NCBI GenBank assembly: GCA_902826335.1
Contig: CADEEL010000017.1
Location: 1-64,000 of the forward strand
Length of the DNA: 64,000 nt
Direction: 5' to 3'
Source: an uncultured Alphaproteobacteria bacterium
GTDB taxonomy: Bacteria; Pseudomonadota; Alphaproteobacteria; Caulobacterales; Aquidulcibacteraceae
The translations under genes and the position numbers were made by a program. Within the stretch, counting starts at the first letter, position 1. Each line of letters begins with the position of its first letter. The notes beneath the pieces were generated by a model. That model was not told the origin of the DNA and searched no databases. It worked only from the letters and a program-made list of their open reading frames with translations. Positions 41,353 to 50,622 of this stretch are shown piece after piece.

Positions 41353-41470
41353 TGTAAAGTCTCCCTGCGCTCATACGCGGAGCGTAGGTCACCAGTTGCG
41401 CCGGCGCTGCAACAAAACTGCGCGGCCGAACGAAGTACGCAAAGCAAGCGCCTCGACGCGGAGATTATGT

Positions 41471-42217
41471 ATGACCGAATCTGAAAGTCCGCCCCCGCCG
41501 CGCCGCTCGCCATGGCGCTTTGCGCCCCTGGTCCTCATCGCGGCGGCGCTGGCCGCCGCGTATGCGTCCGGGCTGCACGAGCACCTCTCGCTCGGCGAAT
41601 TGCGCGCACGCCGGCTTGAGTTGGAAGCCTTCGTGGCGGCGAACTTCATCCTCGCCCTGGCGATGTACATGGCCGTTTATGCGCTCGTCGTCGCCATCTC
41701 GATCCCCGGCGCGCTCTGGCTGACGCTGACGGGCGGCTTCCTCTTTGGCCCATGGATCGGCGGCGGCGGAACCGTCATCGCCGCCACTTTAGGCGCGACC
41801 GCGATTTTCCTCGCCGCGCGCACCGCACTGGGAGACGCACTGCGCGCGCGCGCCGGCGGCTGGCTTTCCCGCCTCGAACAGGGCTTTCAGCGCAACGCCT
41901 TCAATTACCTTTTGGCTCTGCGCCTCTTTCCCGGCGCGCCCTTCTTCATCGTCAATCTGGCGCCGGCGTTTCTCGGCGTATCGCTGCGCGATTACTTCTT
42001 CGCGACCCTGATCGGCATCATTCCCGGCACGCTTGTCTATGCATCGATCGGCAATGGCCTCAGGGCCGCCTTCGCGGCCGGCACGGACGTCGATCCAGCC
42101 GCCGCCGCGCGCGACCTTCTGTTTTCACCGCAAATCCTTTTGCCCATCGTCGGCCTGATCGCGCTGGCGCTGGCGCCGATCATCGTCCGTATGCTGCGCA
42201 ATCGGAGCGCAACATGA
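41471..42217 (+). CDS. TVP38/TMEM64 (DedA-like) membrane protein
   Basis: A 248-residue inner-membrane protein of the TVP38/TMEM64 (SNARE-associated) family, related to DedA lipid-scramblase-like proteins. Features are GALWLTLTGGFLFGPWIGGG, a central FQRNAFNYLLALRLFPGAPFFIVNLAPAFLGVSLRDYF motif and C-terminal hydrophobic helices. The ATG at 41471 starts after the divergent msrA promoter region. Its stop overlaps the start of the flavoprotein gene (ATGA), a pairing also seen in other bacteria. Confidence 0.88.
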   Translation: MTESESPPPPRRSPWRFAPLVLIAAALAAAYASGLHEHLSLGELRARRLELEAFVAANFILALAMYMAVYALVVAISIPGALWLTLTGGFLFGPWIGGGGTVIAATLGATAIFLAARTALGDALRARAGGWLSRLEQGFQRNAFNYLLALRLFPGAPFFIVNLAPAFLGVSLRDYFFATLIGIIPGTLVYASIGNGLRAAFAAGTDVDPAAAARDLLFSPQILLPIVGLIALALAPIIVRMLRNRSAT

Positions 42218-43593
42218 AAAATTTGGATGCCGACATCGCCATCATCGGCGCGGGCTCGGCCGGGCTCTCGGTGGCCTCAGGCGCGGCGCAACTCGGCCTC
42301 AAGGTCATTCTCTTTGAGAAAGGCGAAATGGGCGGCGACTGCCTGAACTATGGCTGCGTGCCGTCGAAAGCGTTGATCGCAGCGGCCGCCGCCGGGCCCA
42401 TGTCCTGGGCGGATGCGCAAGCGCGCGTCAAGGCCGCCATCGCCGCCATCGCACCGCATGACAGCCAGCAACGCTTCGAAGGTCTTGGCGTCACCGTCAT
42501 TCGCGAAGCCGCCCGCTTCGCCGACGCGCGCACGCTCGAATCCGCAAGTATGCGCGTGCGCGCGCATCGCATCGTGGTCGCGACGGGCTCACACGCCATT
42601 GTCCCGCCGATTCCCGGCCTGGAGACGACGCCTTATCTCACCAACGAGACCGTGTTCGATCTCGACCGCCTGCCCGGTCGCTTGATCATTCTTGGCGGCG
42701 GCGCCATCGGCGTCGAGCTTGGCCAGGCCTTTCGCCGCTTGGGCGCGGAGGTGACCATCATCGAAGCCGCGCGCGCGCTGAACGGCTTCGAACCCGAACT
42801 TGCGGCGCCCGTGCTCGCCGCGCTGCGCGCCGATGGCGTTGAACTGTTGGAAGGCTGGCGCGCGACGGCGGCCGCGTCCGCGCCCTCGGGCGTCGCGCTC
42901 ACCATCGAAACCCAAACGGGCGAGCGCCGCACCCTCGAAGGCACGCATCTCCTCCTCGCCGTGGGCCGCCGCCCTTCCTTGAACGGTCTTGATCTGGACA
43001 GAGCGGGCGTGCGCATGGAGAAGGGCCGCCCCATCCTCTCGCCGACCCTGCAAAGCACCAACAAGCGGGTCTTCTTCCTGGGCGATGCGTCCGGCCGCAC
43101 GCTTTTCACCCACGCCGCCGGCTGGCATGCCAGCGCTTTTGTCCGCACCGCGCTGTTCAAGGCGCGCACACCCGCCGACGCCGTCGCCATCCCCGCCGCG
43201 CTCTACACCAAGCCAGAGATCGCCCAGATCGGCATGACGCCCGCGGCCGCGCGCGCGCGCTATGGCGAAAAAGCCATCGCTCTCGCGCGTGCCGAGTTCG
43301 CCGGAAACGACCGCGCCATCTGCGAGCGCGATACGACTGGATTTGCCGAGCTTGTCATTGGCCCCGGCGGAAAAATCCTGGGCGCCGCTGTCGTCGGCGC
43401 CGAAGCGGGCGAACTCATTGCGCCCATGGCCTTGGCGCTCTCCGCGCGCATGACCATCCGTGCACTGACCAGTCCGGTCTTTCCCTATCCGACGCGGTCG
43501 GAAATCTGGAAGCGCGCCGCCAGCGCCTATTTCACGCCGATTGTGTTTTCCCCGCGCACCCGCGCGCTTGTGTCGGTGCTGAAGCGATTTTAG
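42214..43593 (+). CDS. pyridine nucleotide-disulfide oxidoreductase (MerA/Lpd-like)
   Basis: A 459-residue FAD-dependent oxidoreductase with the redox pair Cys43/Cys48 in GGDCLNYGCVPSK. It has an FAD motif at 10-16, an NAD motif around LIILGGGAIGVELGQAF and a dimerisation domain. Near the C-terminus the usual HPTxSE of lipoamide dehydrogenases reads FPYPTRSE, so the catalytic His of that group is missing. A substrate other than dihydrolipoamide is likely. It is coupled to the TVP38 protein by an ATGA overlap, suggesting a membrane-linked redox role. The electron acceptor is unknown. Confidence 0.85.
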   Translation: MKNLDADIAIIGAGSAGLSVASGAAQLGLKVILFEKGEMGGDCLNYGCVPSKALIAAAAAGPMSWADAQARVKAAIAAIAPHDSQQRFEGLGVTVIREAARFADARTLESASMRVRAHRIVVATGSHAIVPPIPGLETTPYLTNETVFDLDRLPGRLIILGGGAIGVELGQAFRRLGAEVTIIEAARALNGFEPELAAPVLAALRADGVELLEGWRATAAASAPSGVALTIETQTGERRTLEGTHLLLAVGRRPSLNGLDLDRAGVRMEKGRPILSPTLQSTNKRVFFLGDASGRTLFTHAAGWHASAFVRTALFKARTPADAVAIPAALYTKPEIAQIGMTPAAARARYGEKAIALARAEFAGNDRAICERDTTGFAELVIGPGGKILGAAVVGAEAGELIAPMALALSARMTIRALTSPVFPYPTRSEIWKRAASAYFTPIVFSPRTRALVSVLKRF

Positions 43594-43640
43594 AGCGGTT
43601 CCCGAAAAGTGTGGAGCGGTTTTCGGACAAGAACCGCTCT
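43592..43640. repeat. palindromic intergenic element, copy 3
   Basis: Outer arms AGAGCGGTTC (43592-43601) and GAACCGCTCT (43631-43640) pair perfectly. Inner CGAAAA/TTTTCG arms enclose GTGTGGAGCGG, a variant of the loop in copies 1 and 2. It begins within the stop codon of the flavoprotein gene. Confidence 0.72.
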
Positions 43641-43652
43641 AACTTTAAGAAC

Positions 43653-43702
43653 AGACCCGTTGTTTCCCGTTTCGTCTGATTCACACGAAACGGGAACGGG
43701 TC
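43653..43702. terminator. long hairpin between convergent genes
   Basis: AGACCCGT...TTCCCGTTTCGT (43653-43675) pairs with ACGAAACGGGA-ACGGGTCT (43684-43702), leaving a 3-base bulge. It abuts the efp stop codon and probably ends transcription from both sides, though it lacks a long T run. Confidence 0.55.
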
Positions 43703-44278
43703 TTAATCCTTCGCCCGCTCCACATAGGCGCCGTCCTCAGTCGACACGACAACGCGCGTCCCCACGTCAATGTGCGGCGGCACCATCGTCTTGGCGCCGT
43801 TCGAGAGCTTCGCGGGCTTATACGATGAGGACGCAGTCTGGCCCTTCACCACCGGCTCCGTCTCCACGATTTCGAGCGTCACCCGCGGCGGCAATTCGAT
43901 TGACAGCGCGATGCCGTCATGCAGCAGCAGGAAGCACTCCATATTTTCGCTAAGATAAACCGCGCTGTCCCCAACCGTATCGCGCGACACGATGACCTGC
44001 TCATACGTCGTTGGGTTCATGAACACGAACCCCGCATTCCCATCGTCAAACAGATAAGTGTGCTTCACTTCCTCGACGAACGCCTTCTCCAGCGCATCGC
44101 TCGTCTTATAGGTTTGCGTCGTCTTCACCCCATCGACGATGCGCCGCATGGTCAGCGTGCTCGTCGGCGTGCCCTTGCCGGGGCGAAACGTCTCGTGGCC
44201 GAGCACGACGTAAAGCTTGCCGTCCTCCAGCTCGAGCACATTGCCCTTGCGCACATCGCTGGCGATGACTTTGACCAT
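43703..44278 (-). CDS. efp: elongation factor P
   Basis: EF-P relieves ribosome stalling at polyproline stretches. The 191-residue product has three beta-barrel domains. The modified lysine sits in the loop RPGKGTP (Lys35), the type that receives R-beta-lysine. EpmA and EpmB, the enzymes that make and attach that group, are encoded just across the divergent spacer (44279-44427), so the modification pathway is complete except for EpmC, which was not seen here. Confidence 0.95.
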   Translation of the reverse strand: MVKVIASDVRKGNVLELEDGKLYVVLGHETFRPGKGTPTSTLTMRRIVDGVKTTQTYKTSDALEKAFVEEVKHTYLFDDGNAGFVFMNPTTYEQVIVSRDTVGDSAVYLSENMECFLLLHDGIALSIELPPRVTLEIVETEPVVKGQTASSSYKPAKLSNGAKTMVPPHIDVGTRVVVSTEDGAYVERAKD

Positions 44279-44427
44279 GAATGCCTCTATCTGTTCGCCG
44301 TGCGGAAGCAGGGCGCCTCTCAGTTCGTGAAGACCGGGAAATCCTCGGCCCGATTGGGCCGATCGCGGCGCGTCATAGCGGCTCCCGCCCGCCGGGCCAA
44401 GCCTCTTCGCTTGGGCGGCAGGTCCCG

Positions 44428-45366
44428 ATGAGCGCGCCGCCGTCGCCCTGGTGGGATAGCGCGCGCCATGCGGATCGCCGCCCTTTCCTGGTCGCGCGAG
44501 CGCGGATCATGGCGGCCCTGCGCGCCTGGTTCGCGCAGCAAGGCTTCATCGAGGCCGAACCCGGCGCCTTGACGCGCGCGCCCGGCGCGGAAACACACAT
44601 CGACGCGTTCGAGACGCGCGGGCTTTACCTTCACACCTCGCCCGAATTCGCCATGAAGAAGCTGCTCGCCGCCGGCGAGGAGAAGATTTTCTTCCTCGGC
44701 AAGGCTTATCGCGCTGGAGAGCGCGGCCCCCTCCACGCGCCGGAATTCACACTCCTCGAATGGTACCGCGCCGGCGCACCCTATGAACGGATCATGGAAG
44801 ACTGCGTCGCGCTCGTGCGCGCCGCGTGCAACGCCATCGGCGCGGATCGTTTGGCCTGGCGTGACGCGAATTGTGATCCGTATGCGGAGGAAGAGCGTCT
44901 CACCGCAGCCGAGGCGTTTTCCGCTCACGCCGGTCATGATCTGCTCGGCGCGGCGATCTCGTCCGAAGCGTTCTCGCGCCTGCTTACGGCGCACGTCGAG
45001 CCGTGCCTCGGCCAAACGCGCCTGACCATGCTGCGCGAATATCCGCTCTCGGAAGCCGCCCTGGCGCGCCGCTGCGCGCACGATCCGCGCGTGGCGGAGC
45101 GATTTGAGCTTTACGCCTGCGGCGTCGAACTCGCGAACGGCTTCGGAGAGTTGACGGACCCTGTTGAGCAGCGCACGCGCCTTGAAGCCGCCATGGCCGA
45201 GAAATTGCGCGTATACGGACAATCCTGGCCGATTGACGAGGATTTCCTCGCCGCCCTCGCTTATATGCCGCCGGCCAGCGGCTGCGCGCTGGGCGTGGAC
45301 CGACTTGTCATGCTTGCATCCGGCGCGACGCACATCGACCAGGTTTTGTGGACGCCCCCGCCATGA
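44428..45366 (+). CDS. epmA: EF-P lysine aminoacylase EpmA (GenX)
   Basis: EpmA is a truncated class II lysyl-tRNA-synthetase-like enzyme that attaches R-beta-lysine to EF-P. The 312-residue product contains the aminoacylation core without an anticodon-binding domain. It has [29 protein letters not shown] (motif 2), the [20 protein letters not shown] segment, and [12 protein letters not shown] (motif 3). The start at 44428 ([10 protein letters not shown]) follows the family; the open frame extends upstream without similarity. It is divergent from efp and its stop overlaps the start of the next gene by ATGA. Confidence 0.93.
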   Translation: MSAPPSPWWDSARHADRRPFLVARARIMAALRAWFAQQGFIEAEPGALTRAPGAETHIDAFETRGLYLHTSPEFAMKKLLAAGEEKIFFLGKAYRAGERGPLHAPEFTLLEWYRAGAPYERIMEDCVALVRAACNAIGADRLAWRDANCDPYAEEERLTAAEAFSAHAGHDLLGAAISSEAFSRLLTAHVEPCLGQTRLTMLREYPLSEAALARRCAHDPRVAERFELYACGVELANGFGELTDPVEQRTRLEAAMAEKLRVYGQSWPIDEDFLAALAYMPPASGCALGVDRLVMLASGATHIDQVLWTPPP

Positions 45367-45854
45367 TCCGCGACGCCAGCCCCGCCGACTACGCCGCCAT
45401 TCGCGCGGTGCTGACCGCAGCGTTCCCAACGCCCGCCGAAGCCGATCTGGTCGAGCGTCTGCGCGCCGAGGGCGATGCGCGCGTCGAGCTCGTCGCCGAT
45501 GAAGGCGAAGGCCCCATCGGCTGCATTCTCTATTCGCCGTTGCGCATCGAACGCGCCGATCGCGTGCTTGATTGCGCCGCGCTCGCCCCCCTCGCCGTTT
45601 CGCCGGCCTTCCAAAATAAGGGCCTCGGCGGGCGCCTCATCGAAGCGGGAAATGAACGCTGCCGCGCCCTTGGCCTGTGCGCCATCGTCGTGCTCGGCCA
45701 TCCGGTATATTATCCGCGCTTCGGCTTTTCGCCGGAAGCCGCCGAATCATTGGATGCTCCGTTTTCTGGGCGCTCCTTCATGGCCTTGGCGCTCGAACCC
45801 GGCGCGCTCACGGCCGGCGGAAAGGTCCATTACGCCCGCGCTTTTGGAGTCTGA
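45363..45854 (+). CDS. GNAT-family acetyltransferase inside the EF-P modification operon
   Basis: A 163-residue N-acetyltransferase with [21 protein letters not shown], the acetyl-CoA loop FQNKGLGGRLIEAG (about 81-94) and VLGHPVYYPRFGFSPE, the YhbS-like subgroup. Its ATG overlaps the epmA stop and its stop lies one base before the epmB start, so the three genes are translationally coupled. The substrate is unknown. The position suggests, but does not prove, an effect on lysine, beta-lysine or EF-P. Confidence 0.85.
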   Translation: MIRDASPADYAAIRAVLTAAFPTPAEADLVERLRAEGDARVELVADEGEGPIGCILYSPLRIERADRVLDCAALAPLAVSPAFQNKGLGGRLIEAGNERCRALGLCAIVVLGHPVYYPRFGFSPEAAESLDAPFSGRSFMALALEPGALTAGGKVHYARAFGV

Positions 45855-45855
45855 A

Positions 45856-46884
45856 ATGGACGGCTTCGCCGCGATGGACGCAACCGCCGAGGATGACGCG
45901 CTAAAGCGCGTCGCAGCGCGCTACGCCGTCTCCATCACGCCGGCCATGCAGGCCCTGATCGATCCCGCCGATCCCGCCGATCCCATCGCCGCGCAATTTG
46001 CGCCGGACGCGCGCGAACTCATCGTTACGCCAGACGAGCGCGCCGATCCGATTGGCGATGACGCGCACACGCCCTGCGAAGGCGTGGTGCGCCGCTACGC
46101 GGATCGTTGCCTGCTCAAAGTCGTCTCCGTCTGCCCGGTCTATTGCCGCTTCTGCTTTCGCCGCGAAAGCGTCGGCCCGAAATCCGTGACAGGCAAGACG
46201 CCGGCCCTGAGCGCCGAGGCGCTTGAGCGCGCCCTCGCTTACATTGCTCAGCAGGCGGACATTTGGGAAGTGATCCTCACCGGCGGCGATCCCTTCCTCC
46301 TCTCACCGCGCCGCGCCCGCGATCTGACAACGCGTCTCGCCGCCATTCCGCATGTGAAAATCCTGCGTTGGCACACCCGCGTGCCAGCGGTCGATCCCGC
46401 ACGCGTGACCGATGAGTTCGCCGCCGCGCTCAAATCCAAGGACGCAACCACCTATGTCGTCCTCCACATCAATCATCCGCGCGAATTGACGGAAGAAGCG
46501 AAAGCCGCCATCGCCCGCTTGGTGGACGCCGGCGTGCCGATGCTCTCCCAAAGCGTGCTGCTAAAGGGCGTTAATGACAACGCCGAAACGCTCGAGGCGC
46601 TTTTCCGCAGCCTCGTCGAGGCGCGCGTAAAGCCCTACTATCTCCACCACGGCGATCTCGCGCCCGGCACATCGCACCTGCGCACCGACATCGAAACCGG
46701 CCAGGCCTTGATGCAGGACTTGCAAACGCGCGTGAGCGGCCTCTGCCAACCCGCCTATGTGCTCGATATCCCTGGCGGCCACGGCAAAGCGCCCTTGGCG
46801 CCATGCGCGGCTGAAAAAAGCGATACGGGCTGGCGCCTGCGCGGCCGCGACGGAATCTGGCGGTCCTATCGGGACCGTCCCTAA
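45856..46884 (+). CDS. epmB: EF-P beta-lysylation protein EpmB (lysine 2,3-aminomutase-like)
   Basis: EpmB is a radical SAM, PLP-dependent enzyme that converts L-lysine to R-beta-lysine for EF-P modification. The 342-residue product has the radical SAM cluster motif with Cys93, Cys97 and Cys100 (CPVYCRFC). It also shows GGDPFLL, the RWHTRVP segment and a C-terminal YVLDIPGGHGK that carries the PLP-binding lysine. It is short, like EpmB, rather than long like true lysine aminomutase. It follows the acetyltransferase gene by one base. Confidence 0.92.
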   Translation: MDGFAAMDATAEDDALKRVAARYAVSITPAMQALIDPADPADPIAAQFAPDARELIVTPDERADPIGDDAHTPCEGVVRRYADRCLLKVVSVCPVYCRFCFRRESVGPKSVTGKTPALSAEALERALAYIAQQADIWEVILTGGDPFLLSPRRARDLTTRLAAIPHVKILRWHTRVPAVDPARVTDEFAAALKSKDATTYVVLHINHPRELTEEAKAAIARLVDAGVPMLSQSVLLKGVNDNAETLEALFRSLVEARVKPYYLHHGDLAPGTSHLRTDIETGQALMQDLQTRVSGLCQPAYVLDIPGGHGKAPLAPCAAEKSDTGWRLRGRDGIWRSYRDRP

Positions 46885-46939
46885 CGGCGCCTGGACTTCG
46901 CGCCCACGCGCGGCTTTGGTGGCGCCGAAGGAGCCGTTG

Positions 46940-47833
46940 ATGGACCCCGCCAAGCTCATGTTTCGCGATGGCCTCATGAAGGGCGAACGCATCCTCGTCA
47001 CCGGCGGCGGCACCGGCCTTGGCAAGGAAATGGCCGAAGCCTTCCTGAAGCTCGGGGCGGACGTCATCATCTGCGGCCGCCGCGGCGAAGTCCTCAAGCA
47101 AACGGCCGACGAATTGATGGCCCGCCATGGTGGGCGCGTCACGCCCATCGCCTGTGACATCCGCGCCGCCGAAGCCATCAAGGACATGCTCGACGAGATC
47201 TGGGCCGCCGGCCCCTTGACCGGCCTCGTCAACAACGCCGCCGGCAACTTCATTTCGCGCACCGAGGATCTCTCCCCCCGCGCCTTCGACGCCATCGCCA
47301 ACATCGTCTTCCGCGGCTCGTTTTACGTGACGCTGGATGTCGGCAAGCGCTGGATTGCCGAACGGCGCAAAGGCAATGTGATTTCGATCCTCACCACCTG
47401 GGTGTGGAACGGCTCGCCCTTCACCGTGCCCTCCGCAATGTCGAAGGCGGGCCTCAACGCCATGACGCAATCGCTGGCGGTTGAATGGGGCCGTTACGGC
47501 ATCCGCATGAACGCCATCGCGCCTGGACCCTTCCCCACCAAGGGCGCCTGGGAGCGCCTCTCCCCCGGCGAAAGCGCGGACAATGCCGGCCGCGTCGCCA
47601 ACCCGATGGGCCGCGTCGGCGAGATGACCGAATTATGCAACCTTGCGATCTTCCTGATGGCCCCGGGCGCCGCTTATGTGAATGGCCAGACCATCGCCAT
47701 CGATGGCGCCATGTATCAGGCCTCGGGCGGCAATTTCGCGCACCTCGCGGCGTGGGATGATGCGCAATGGGAGGCGGTGCGGTCTATGATCCGCGCCGCG
47801 AACGAAACGGATCGCGCCAAGCGCACGGTATGA
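46940..47833 (+). CDS. SDR oxidoreductase, 2,4-dienoyl-CoA reductase-like
   Basis: A 297-residue short-chain dehydrogenase/reductase with the cofactor motif TGGGTGLGKEMAEAF (about 21-35) and NNAAGNF. In place of the YxxxK of classical SDRs it has PSAMSKAGLNAMTQSLAVEWGRYGIR, the arrangement of 2,4-dienoyl-CoA reductases and peroxisomal trans-2-enoyl-CoA reductases. Fatty-acid oxidation of unsaturated chains is therefore the likely role. GAAGGAG lies before the ATG at 46940. A small monooxygenase-fold gene follows closely. Confidence 0.85.
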   Translation: MDPAKLMFRDGLMKGERILVTGGGTGLGKEMAEAFLKLGADVIICGRRGEVLKQTADELMARHGGRVTPIACDIRAAEAIKDMLDEIWAAGPLTGLVNNAAGNFISRTEDLSPRAFDAIANIVFRGSFYVTLDVGKRWIAERRKGNVISILTTWVWNGSPFTVPSAMSKAGLNAMTQSLAVEWGRYGIRMNAIAPGPFPTKGAWERLSPGESADNAGRVANPMGRVGEMTELCNLAIFLMAPGAAYVNGQTIAIDGAMYQASGGNFAHLAAWDDAQWEAVRSMIRAANETDRAKRTV

Positions 47834-47844
47834 AGGAGAACGTT

Positions 47845-48132
47845 ATGATTGGTGTTGTGGCCCGGCTGACCATCAAGGCTGGCGAGGAAGAGAATTTCAA
47901 AACCGCGATGCGCGGCCTCGCGGCGGCGGTGCGGGCCGATGAGCCCGGAAATCGCGTCTATCAGTGCTTCCAGGCCCGCGAGAATCCGGCCGAGTTTGTC
48001 GTGCTTGAGATTTATGACGATCAGGCGGCGCTCACCGCCCATGGCGCCTCGGCCCATTTCCGCGCCGCCGGCCCCGCCCTGGGGGCGACCTTGGCCAGCG
48101 CGCCCAAGATCGAATACCTTGACGCTTTTTGA
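47845..48132 (+). CDS. antibiotic biosynthesis monooxygenase (ABM) domain protein
   Basis: A 95-residue ferredoxin-like ABM-domain protein of the YgiN/LsrG type, with VARLTIKAGEEENFKTAM, VYQCFQARENPAEFVVLEIYDDQAALTAH and FRAAGPAL. Such dimeric proteins include small quinol monooxygenases, but many have unknown substrates. The ATG at 47845 is preferred because AAGGAG ends 6 bp upstream; an ATG at 47830 overlaps the SDR stop codon. It is probably cotranscribed with the SDR gene. Confidence 0.82.
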   Translation: MIGVVARLTIKAGEEENFKTAMRGLAAAVRADEPGNRVYQCFQARENPAEFVVLEIYDDQAALTAHGASAHFRAAGPALGATLASAPKIEYLDAF

Positions 48133-48251
48133 CGCGCCCGCCGATTAGGTTTGAGCGTTCACCTTTTGGGAGGTGGCGGCCGCTAAGCTCCGCCTCTATG
48201 TTGAAGAGAGCTTGTCGGTCCCGGCCAGCGTCCGCTTTGAAGAAGTCAAAG

Positions 48252-49511
48252 ATGATGAGGCGCCTACTTCTGGCTTGCGCGGTTTCGGGCCTCGCGGGCC
48301 TGCCGGCGGCGGGCAACGCCGAAACGCTGGATGAGGCGACGGCCGCCGCCTTCGAGACTAATCCGAGCCTCGCCGCCGCGCGCGCGCGCCTGCGCGCCAC
48401 ACGAGAGCTTGAACCGCAAGCCTGGTCCGAGGCCTTCCCCGCGCTCGGCCTCAACGCGGACGCAACCCGTGATCGCGGCGATTTGGGCGATACGGAGACT
48501 TGGTCCGCGCGCCTCGAAGCCGAGCAATTGCTGTTCAGCGGCGGGCGTGTCCTGGCCGCGACCCGCCAGGCGCGCGCCAATGTCGCCGGCGCCGTGGCCA
48601 ATTTCTCCGGAACCTCCCAGCAGCTCGCGCTCGATGTCGCCGCCGCTTATGCCGGCGTGCGTCAAGCCGAAGCCATCGTCGCCGCCCGCCAGACCACCGT
48701 ATCGAACCTCCAGCGCCAGTTTGAATACGCGACCGCGCAATTCGAAACCGGCCTCGTCACACGCACGGACGTGGCGCAATCGCAAGCACGCCTTGCCCAG
48801 GCGCGCACGCAATTGGTGCAGGCCCAGGGGCGCTTGTCGGCGGCTGTCGAATCTTATCTTCGTCTCGTTGGCCATCCCCCGGCTGATCTCAGCGCGCCGC
48901 CCGCCGCATCCGGCCTGCCAGCCAGCCTCGATGACGCGCTGGAGCGCGCGGGCCGCGAAAGCCCCACGCTGAACTTCGCGCGCGCCTCCGCCCAGGCGGC
49001 CGATGCGGGAACCGACATCGCCATTGCCAACTTTCTGCCCAACATATCGCTCTTCGCCAATACAACGGTCTCGGACGATTTTGACTCCACGCCCGGCGAT
49101 TTCAACGCCGATCAGGTCGGCGTGCGCGTCGCCTGGTCGCTCTTCACCGGCGGCTTCAATCGCTCGCGCACGCGCCAGCAGCGCGCCTTGAGCGCCGCCG
49201 CGCGCCTGGATGTCTCCGCGGCCGAGCGCTCGGTGCGCGAAACCGTGACCACCTCCTGGACCGGCCTGACCAGCGCACGCGCCGCGGTGGCGAGTGCTCG
49301 TGAGCAAGTCTCCGCCGCCGAACTCGCCTATGAAGGCATCACGCTCGAACAAGAAACCGGCCTGCGCTCCACCATTGACGTGCTTATTCAAGAGCAGGAC
49401 CTGCTCGATGCGCGCCTGGCGCTCGCCCAGGCCGAGCGCGATCTTGTCGTCGCCGAACGCCAATTGCTCGCCGCCATCGGCGCGCTCGCGCCGGACACGC
49501 CTGCCGAGTAG
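48252..49511 (+). CDS. TolC-family outer-membrane efflux protein
   Basis: A 419-residue outer-membrane channel for type I secretion or efflux. A signal peptide (about 1-22, AAGNAE) precedes two OEP repeats with long coiled helices (ATAAAFETNPSLAAARARLRATRE at the start). The repeats show the typical RQAEAIVAARQTTVSNLQRQFEYATAQFETGLVTRTDVAQSQARL and LTYEGITLEQETGLRSTIDVL-like segments. No membrane-fusion or ABC partner is adjacent. The start is at one of two consecutive ATGs (48252/48255); a longer frame from 48129 overlaps the previous gene. Confidence 0.9.
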   Translation: MMRRLLLACAVSGLAGLPAAGNAETLDEATAAAFETNPSLAAARARLRATRELEPQAWSEAFPALGLNADATRDRGDLGDTETWSARLEAEQLLFSGGRVLAATRQARANVAGAVANFSGTSQQLALDVAAAYAGVRQAEAIVAARQTTVSNLQRQFEYATAQFETGLVTRTDVAQSQARLAQARTQLVQAQGRLSAAVESYLRLVGHPPADLSAPPAASGLPASLDDALERAGRESPTLNFARASAQAADAGTDIAIANFLPNISLFANTTVSDDFDSTPGDFNADQVGVRVAWSLFTGGFNRSRTRQQRALSAAARLDVSAAERSVRETVTTSWTGLTSARAAVASAREQVSAAELAYEGITLEQETGLRSTIDVLIQEQDLLDARLALAQAERDLVVAERQLLAAIGALAPDTPAE

Positions 49512-49565
49512 CGCCAACGACCCAATTTGGCGAACTCAAAGTGATCGACGCCATACTCCTCTTCT

Positions 49566-49604
49566 CGTCATTCCGGGGCGGCCTTTGGCCGAACCCGGAA
49601 CCCG
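49566..49604 (+). repeat. partial copy of the CGTCATTCCGG repeat
   Basis: CGTCATTCCGGGGC, then a GGCC-TTT-GGCC hairpin, then GAACCCGGAACCC, corresponds to the left third of the element at 25773-25878. The stem between the conserved blocks differs but still pairs. The right arm is missing. Confidence 0.65.
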
Positions 49605-49671
49605 GGGGCAAACGATGCGCACGGATCAGGGGATGATGCGTCATTGTTTCAGGACGATGGTATAATTTCCC

Positions 49672-50622
49672 ATGCCGCTCGACGCTCGCATCAAGTCTTG
49701 GCTCGCGAAGGCCGCGCCCCCGCAATTCGATTGGAAGGCCGGCGTCGCCGAAGCACGCAACCAATTCTGGCGCACCATGCAGCGCCTCGAAGCCGACGCC
49801 CCGACGCTCCACGGCGTGCGCAATCTCATCGTGCCAAGAACGGAGGCAGGACCCGAGAGCCCGCTGAAGGCGCGTCTGTATGAGCCCTACGCCGCCGGCG
49901 CGGCGCCCGGCGCCGGCCTCATCTATTTTCACGGCGGCGGTTTCGTACTCGGCGATCTGGAGAGCCACGACATGCTTTGCCGGCGCCTTGCCGCCGCCGC
50001 GATGATCCGTGTACTGTCTATTGAATATCGCCTGGCGCCCGAGCATAAATTCCCCGCCGCTGTGGAGGATGCCGCGGCCGCCGTGCGCTGGGCATTCGCC
50101 AACGCTCCTGAACTCGCCTTCGATCCCGCCCGCATCGCAATCGGCGGCGATTCAGCGGGCGGCAATCTCGCGGCGGTGACCGCGCAAGCCTTCAAGAAGG
50201 CCGGCGCGCCGCGGCTGAAGGCCCAACTTCTCTTTTATCCGTGTACGCAGCTTATGTTGATGACGCCTTCACAGATGCGCCTGCGTGAAAGCTATTTCCT
50301 CACCCAGGCCGCGCAGGATTTCTTCAAGGATAAATATCTGCGCACGCGTGAGGACGCGTTTGACGTGCGCTGCTCGCCCCTGCTTGAAAACGATCTCGCC
50401 GGCCTGCCGCCGACTTATCTCGTCACCGCCGGCTTCGATCCGCTTTACGATGAGGGCAAGGCCTATGGCGAAAAGCTCGCCGCCTGCGGCGTGCCGGTCG
50501 CGCACGCGCACTATCCCAAGCAGGTGCACGGCTTTTTCAACATGACAGCCATCTCCCCCGCCGCCCGCGAAGCGATCGAGGCGGCTGGCGCGTGGCTCAA
50601 CTGCCGCCTTGCGCTGGACTGA
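49672..50622 (+). CDS. alpha/beta hydrolase, hormone-sensitive-lipase-like esterase
   Basis: A 316-residue esterase of the HSL (bacterial family IV) group. The oxyanion-hole motif HGGGFVLGD is near residue 84, and the nucleophile Ser lies in GDSAGGNLAAV near 162. The catalytic Asp (GFDPLYDEG) and His (KQVHGFFNM) lie near the C-terminus. It would hydrolyse short-chain esters; the natural substrate is unknown. Its last 26 bases overlap the end of the convergent dioxygenase gene. Confidence 0.9.
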   Translation: MPLDARIKSWLAKAAPPQFDWKAGVAEARNQFWRTMQRLEADAPTLHGVRNLIVPRTEAGPESPLKARLYEPYAAGAAPGAGLIYFHGGGFVLGDLESHDMLCRRLAAAAMIRVLSIEYRLAPEHKFPAAVEDAAAAVRWAFANAPELAFDPARIAIGGDSAGGNLAAVTAQAFKKAGAPRLKAQLLFYPCTQLMLMTPSQMRLRESYFLTQAAQDFFKDKYLRTREDAFDVRCSPLLENDLAGLPPTYLVTAGFDPLYDEGKAYGEKLAACGVPVAHAHYPKQVHGFFNMTAISPAAREAIEAAGAWLNCRLALD

